Shown here piece by piece: positions 30,253 through 33,747 of a stretch of 33,747 bases of DNA (its first letter is position 1; each line of letters opens with the position of its first letter). Made by a program: the position numbers and the translations under genes. Source of the stretch: Alphaproteobacteria bacterium (GTDB lineage: Bacteria; Pseudomonadota; Alphaproteobacteria; SMXQ01); contig JAURLI010000066.1 in NCBI GenBank assembly GCA_030831315.1, positions 1-33,747 on the forward strand, read 5' to 3'. Under the pieces are notes generated by a model. That model made no database searches. It saw only the letters and a list, made by a program, of their open reading frames with translations, and was not told the DNA's origin.

Positions 30253-31752
30253 TCAGGCCCTCCGGCGATCGCGTATGATGGACAGGATGTTGAAAAGAAG
30301 GAAGGCCAGCGTGAACAGGCCCAAGGCCGCGGGGATCGGCTGCGTGAAGAAGAACGGGCCATCCAGAAGCAGCGCGAGGTAGAGGTTCTTTTCCACCGCG
30401 AAACCCAGCACAAACCCGATCAGCAGCGCCGCCCGCGAATAGTTCAGCACCTTCATCAGGTAGCCGACGATCCCAAAGACGATGGCAACGCCGATGTCGA
30501 ACATCGCCCGGTCCGTCGCGTAGGCGCCGGTCAGGATGACGGCCATCAGCACCGGCACGATAACCTCTGCGCGCATCGCGGTGGCCCGCGACATCGGGTT
30601 CACAAGGAACATGCCGACCAGCGTGCCAATCAGGTTGCCGATGATGATCGTGAAGATGATCACGAACACGATGTCGAGATGCTGGTTCAGCATCCGCGGC
30701 CCCGTTTCGAGACCGACGATGAACAACCCGGACAACAGGATCGCCATGGACGAACTGCCTGGAATGCCGAAGGCGATGGTGGAAGCAACAGCCCCACCCT
30801 CCACTGCGTCGTTGGCGGACTCCGGTCCGATCACCCCCTCGACATTGCCCTTTCCGAAGGTTTCCTTGTTCTTCGATGTCTGTTTCGCATGGCCGTAGGC
30901 GATGAAAGAAGCTGCGGCACTGCCCAGGCCCGGCACGATCCCGATCGCGGTGCCGATGGCGCTGCATCGCATGACCAGCCACCAGTTCTTGAAGGCCAGG
31001 CCAACTCCCCGGAAAATCTGTCGTTGGGTTTCCGCCGCCGACAAAGGCTTGGTGACGCCGCGCGCCAGCGATCCGCCGGTGCCCCACAGATCGAACATTT
31101 CTGCCACCGCGAACAGCCCGAGTATGACCGGCACAAGTGAAAGGCCGTCGGACAACGACAGTAGCCCCATGGTGAAGCGGTCTGTATTGGTGACGTTGTC
31201 GAGCCCGATCATCGCCAAAAGCAGGCCGCACAGGGCGGCGATCAAGCTTCGGATCAGATCTTCTTTTCCGAGCACCGCAACGAATGTGAGGGCAAGGAAG
31301 GCCATCATCACCACTTCCGGTGGGCCGAAGAACAGCACGACCTCGCGCAGCACGGGGATCAGCGCCGCAAGCACCAAGGCTCCAAAGGTCGCCCCAAGGA
31401 AGCACGAAGCCATGGCGGCGCCGACCGCCACGCCCGCCTCGCCCCGGTCGCGCATCGGCGGCCCGTCAAGCAAGGTCGCCGCATTCTGCCCGGTGCCGGG
31501 CGTGGAAAACAGGATCGCGGTCAAGCCCCCGCCCTGGGCGACGGTCGCATGCGCGCCCATCAGGAACGCAATGCCAGAGGCGGGTTCCATCGTGTAAAGG
31601 AAGGTGACCGCCATCGCCATCGCGAAGTGTCCGCTCAGCCCCGGAATGATACCGACCACAAGGCCGAAGATGGCGCCGATGCTCAGATAAGGAAGCACCT
31701 CAAGGCTGATCGACTGAAGAAAGCCGCTCGTCAGCCCCTCAAAAATGGTCAT
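30253..31752 (-). CDS. tctA: TTT transporter large membrane subunit TctA (copy 1)
   Basis: A 499-residue protein with the two TctA repeats: GIIPGLSGHFAMAMAV and FSTPGTGQNA in the first, GIVPGLGSAAASFIAYG, FGKGNVEGVIGPESANDAVEGG and AFGIPGSSSMAILL in the second. The first PGL motif reads PGLSGHF in place of PGLGGTT, a difference from copy 2 in the proposed substrate path. It is 123 bases after tctC, with a strong hairpin between them. Confidence 0.95.
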   Translation of the reverse strand: MTIFEGLTSGFLQSISLEVLPYLSIGAIFGLVVGIIPGLSGHFAMAMAVTFLYTMEPASGIAFLMGAHATVAQGGGLTAILFSTPGTGQNAATLLDGPPMRDRGEAGVAVGAAMASCFLGATFGALVLAALIPVLREVVLFFGPPEVVMMAFLALTFVAVLGKEDLIRSLIAALCGLLLAMIGLDNVTNTDRFTMGLLSLSDGLSLVPVILGLFAVAEMFDLWGTGGSLARGVTKPLSAAETQRQIFRGVGLAFKNWWLVMRCSAIGTAIGIVPGLGSAAASFIAYGHAKQTSKNKETFGKGNVEGVIGPESANDAVEGGAVASTIAFGIPGSSSMAILLSGLFIVGLETGPRMLNQHLDIVFVIIFTIIIGNLIGTLVGMFLVNPMSRATAMRAEVIVPVLMAVILTGAYATDRAMFDIGVAIVFGIVGYLMKVLNYSRAALLIGFVLGFAVEKNLYLALLLDGPFFFTQPIPAALGLFTLAFLLFNILSIIRDRRRA

Positions 31753-31835
31753 AGCCGGACCCGCCCCTGCATGTTGGGTTGTTGATGACGTTTGTCATGT
31801 GACGCCGCCGGAACCGTGCCGGGGCGCAGAAGCTC

Positions 31836-31862
31836 CGCGGGCGGCGAAAGATGCCGCCCGCG
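31836..31862 (-). terminator. Hairpin between tctC and tctA (copy 1)
   Basis: CGCGGGCGGC and GCCGCCCGCG form a perfect 10-base-pair stem with a seven-base loop, 14 bases after the tctC stop on the minus strand. No T-run follows, so partial termination or 3'-end protection of tctC message is more likely than full stop. Confidence 0.6.
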
Positions 31863-31875
31863 TCCGGTGCCTCAC

Positions 31876-32913
31876 TCAGATTTCACCGCGGATGGCCGCG
31901 ACCAGCTTGGCCCGCACATCGTCGGTAAGTTCGGTCGATGCCCGCGCGATGTTGCGCATCGTGGGCCCGTCCACATAGGACAGTTCGCGGCCTGCATCCG
32001 TCATCATCTTGACGAAGTCGGGGTCCGCCATCGCCTTTGCGAAGGCGTCTTGCAGGAAGGCCAGCCGGTCTTCCGGCACGCCTGGCGGAACCGCAACCGG
32101 GCGGCCGACGGCATTCAGCGCATCCCAGGCGGCCATGATCGGCGCGATTTCCGCAGCGTTCGGCATCTTTTCGGCGTATTCGAAGATGCTGGGCACATCG
32201 AGTGCAAGCGGCGAACGGACGCGATCGCTTTGCACGACGATCACGTGCTCTCCGTCCTGGACCCCCTGCAGCGCAGAACCAAGCGAGCCCCACATCGCCT
32301 CGACATCGCCACGCAGCATCGCCTGCCTTACGTCGGACGAGTTGTCGAAGCCGTGGACCACCTTTTGCCCGACACCAAGCGCAGGCCCAGTGATCACGGC
32401 ATCCACATAGGTCGAACCGCCCAAGCCCGTCGCGCCGACGATCACATCCCGGTCAGCGGCCATCAGATCCTCGAAGGTCTTGTAGGGCGACTGGCTGCTG
32501 ACGACGAGAACGCGGAGGTCGGCAACCATCCGCCCGAGGTAGCCGTATTCGCCGATCTTGTAGCGCACGCCCTCGATCTCGGACAGCTGGTTAGTCACCA
32601 TCGCCGAACCGTTGATGATCCCAACCGTCAGTCCGTCCGCAGGCGCGTCGAAGATCTCGTTCGCGCCCTTCATGCCGCCGGCGCCGGGCAGGTTCACGAC
32701 GTCGACCCGCGCGCCCGTGTATTTTTCGAGGTAGGGCGCGATGGCGCGGCTGTATTCGTCATAGCCGCCGCCGGGGTTGTAGGGGATGATCCACTTGATC
32801 ACGTTGTCCTTGTAGAACGACGCAGCATCCTGCGCCCGGGCGAGGCCCGCGGCGGTGATCAGGGGGGCGGCAGCAAGCGCGGCGACAACGCCCTTCAGAA
32901 AAGTCCGTCTCAT
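31876..32913 (-). CDS. tctC: TTT transporter periplasmic binding protein TctC (copy 1), probable Tat substrate
   Basis: A 345-residue Bug/TctC-type binding protein. The N-terminus MRRTFLKG fits the twin-arginine motif, followed by a hydrophobic stretch and a likely cleavage site after ARA (about residue 27). Family segments are IKWIIPYNPGGGYDEYSR and NLPGAGGMKGANEI. A Tat signal would mean export in folded form, which differs from the Sec-type copy 2. It is the first gene of the long operon behind operator site 6; ribosome site AGGGAGGAG precedes ATG 32913. Confidence 0.92.
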   Translation of the reverse strand: MRRTFLKGVVAALAAAPLITAAGLARAQDAASFYKDNVIKWIIPYNPGGGYDEYSRAIAPYLEKYTGARVDVVNLPGAGGMKGANEIFDAPADGLTVGIINGSAMVTNQLSEIEGVRYKIGEYGYLGRMVADLRVLVVSSQSPYKTFEDLMAADRDVIVGATGLGGSTYVDAVITGPALGVGQKVVHGFDNSSDVRQAMLRGDVEAMWGSLGSALQGVQDGEHVIVVQSDRVRSPLALDVPSIFEYAEKMPNAAEIAPIMAAWDALNAVGRPVAVPPGVPEDRLAFLQDAFAKAMADPDFVKMMTDAGRELSYVDGPTMRNIARASTELTDDVRAKLVAAIRGEI

Positions 32914-33095
32914 GTCTCTCCTCCCTTGGTGGGCCGGCTTCCCCGGCCATCTGTAACGAACTGGCTACGCTGCGGGCCGGTTTGCCCGTTCCCGTGCCGA
33001 TGGACCGTCTCCTTCCGCTTCCGCGGCCGGCTTGTCGGCACAAACCCCGGATGGTCCGGGTTACACGAGCTGTCGCACCCCGTTCGTCATGTCGA

Positions 33096-33151
33096 AGCGT
33101 AGAAAGGGCAACGTCTTTCCGTCAATGGGACAGCGGTCCATATGGGGGAAC
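33096..33151 (-). promoter_or_regulatory. Three-box operator (site 6) and promoter of the TTT-bicupin 2-EutA2 operon
   Basis: Read on the minus strand: box 1 GTTCC (33151-33147), CCCATAT, box 2 GGACC (33139-33135), GCT, box 3 GTCCC (33131-33127), one A, TTGACG (33125-33120), an 18-base spacer and TACGCT (33101-33096). Start near 33089 would give a leader of about 175 bases; it holds GGCCGG-N5-CCGGCC (near 32933-32949) shortly before the ribosome site. The rest of 32914-33190 holds only the short CAAGCG...CGCTTG symmetry at 33168-33186, which may end the upstream permease gene weakly. Confidence 0.7.
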
Positions 33152-33190
33152 AAATTTCCGTGGCGACCAAGCGTTTTTTCCGCTTGCCTG

Positions 33191-33747
33191 TCAGATCGCC
33201 ACCAACACTACCCCCGCCATCGCCAACCCCGCCGCCAGCAACACCCGCCGTCCCGGCATGGGTTCGGATCTGAAGACGAAGACCGAAAGCCCGATCGAAA
33301 TGAAGATCTCCAGCGACGCGACCATCACGACGCTCGCGACATCGGCATGCGCAAGAGCGGCGAACAGCAAGATCTGCCCCGCCGACACAAGCAGGGCGGC
33401 GAACACGACCCAGCGATCCAGCTGCCGGAACATCCCCAGAAGGTTCGCGCGCCGGTCGGCATTGACGGCGGCAAGCAGGGCGAAGACGGCAAAGCCGGCG
33501 ACCGCGCTGACCAGCGTCCCCAGCGCAGGCGAGGGCAGCGCGTCAAGTCCGAGTTTGCGAAAGACGTAGGAAAAAGCATAGGCCAGCGCGGACCCCACCC
33601 CCAGCATGTAGGCTTGGACCCGCACCTCGCCCGGTGCGCGGCGCAGCGCCCCGCCCACCATCAGCGCGAAAGCCGTGGCGATTGCCACCATCCCCACCGC
33701 ATCGGGCCAACGCAAGGCCTCGCCGAGGATCAGCGCCGCGAGAAGTA
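33191..33747 (-). CDS. DMT/EamA-type permease, partial (5' end outside window)
   Basis: The last 185 codons of a membrane protein whose frame stays open to the window edge (LLAALILGEALRWPDAVG at the visible start). That LGE-x2-RW segment is the end of the first EamA repeat, and a second repeat of five helices follows (YAFSYVFRKLGLDAL to AAGLAMAGVVLVAI). It is distinct from the permease at 21071. It ends 40 bases before operator site 6 and is transcribed towards it, so it is probably a separate unit upstream of the TTT operon. Confidence 0.8.
   Translation of the reverse strand, partial: LLAALILGEALRWPDAVGMVAIATAFALMVGGALRRAPGEVRVQAYMLGVGSALAYAFSYVFRKLGLDALPSPALGTLVSAVAGFAVFALLAAVNADRRANLLGMFRQLDRWVVFAALLVSAGQILLFAALAHADVASVVMVASLEIFISIGLSVFVFRSEPMPGRRVLLAAGLAMAGVVLVAI

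Noticed and set aside
29287-31140. A 617-codon open frame on the plus strand
   Set aside because: It is the shadow of bicupin 2, TctB and TctA on the minus strand, all with clear family motifs; long antisense frames are expected at this GC content.
1-33747. CRISPR arrays, tRNA or rRNA genes, riboswitches (including cobalamin type), replication origins
   Set aside because: Reading the intergenic gaps showed no regular repeats, no cloverleaf with CCA-type end and no B12-box-like sequence. A covariance-model search would be the decisive test for RNA elements.

Overview
The window reads as a high-GC alphaproteobacterial chromosome segment, most likely from the Rhodobacterales. I infer this from codon use, the tripartite tricarboxylate transporter (TTT) genes, the DUF1127 small protein and the general gene style; no rRNA or tRNA is present to fix the taxon. 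Almost everything belongs to one aromatic-acid catabolic island. Its left edge carries the tail of an IS3-type transposase gene.

Layout. (a) 1-351: IS remnant. (b) 351-2499 (+): a beta-hydroxyacid dehydrogenase-type oxidoreductase and a pair of single-domain cupins (A1, B1). (c) 7917-2555 (-): bicupin 1, a phthalate-dioxygenase-type Rieske oxygenase, an unknown protein, a Ni/Co-type transporter, a His-tailed protein and two half-size YraQ-type permeases. (d) 8041-14354 (+): a EutA-type ATPase with His-rich ends, an IclR regulator, a ferredoxin-reductase, a 4,5-dihydroxyphthalate decarboxylase homologue, a PanB-like protein and a Cys-nucleophile alpha/beta hydrolase. (e) 15652-14400 (-): a small protein with a Cys-Cys end and a second decarboxylase-fold protein. 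(f) 15803-19674 (+): a Zn alcohol dehydrogenase, a CobW GTPase, a LigK-type aldolase and a LigJ-type hydratase. (g) 19819-23834: a DUF1127 peptide, a LysR regulator, a DMT permease, a second cupin pair (B2, A2) and a Rieske ferredoxin. (h) 32913-23854 (-): a long operon with two complete TTT transporters flanking a second bicupin plus EutA pair. (i) 33191-end: part of another DMT permease.

How it may work. The TTT systems would import an aromatic (poly)carboxylate. The Rieske oxygenase with its electron carriers would dihydroxylate it, the Pht5-like protein would decarboxylate the diol, and LigJ and LigK would finish the route to pyruvate and oxaloacetate. The usual ring-cleavage genes (LigAB, intradiol or VOC types) are not in the window. 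Six cupin proteins (eight cupin domains) are the obvious candidates for that step. Both bicupins sit next to a EutA homologue although no ethanolamine ammonia-lyase genes are present, and metal-transport or metal-chaperone genes are interleaved. My main proposal is that EutA-type ATPases plus metal delivery maintain or reactivate cupin metalloenzymes in this pathway.

Regulation. I found six copies of a three-box operator (GTTCC-N7-GGAAC-N3-GTTCC and close variants). Each lies upstream of one of the catabolic transcription units, and three are followed at a fixed distance by a TTGACG -35 box. The three-box plan matches the type described for the IclR-family activators PcaU and PobR, so the IclR protein encoded here is the likely common regulator.
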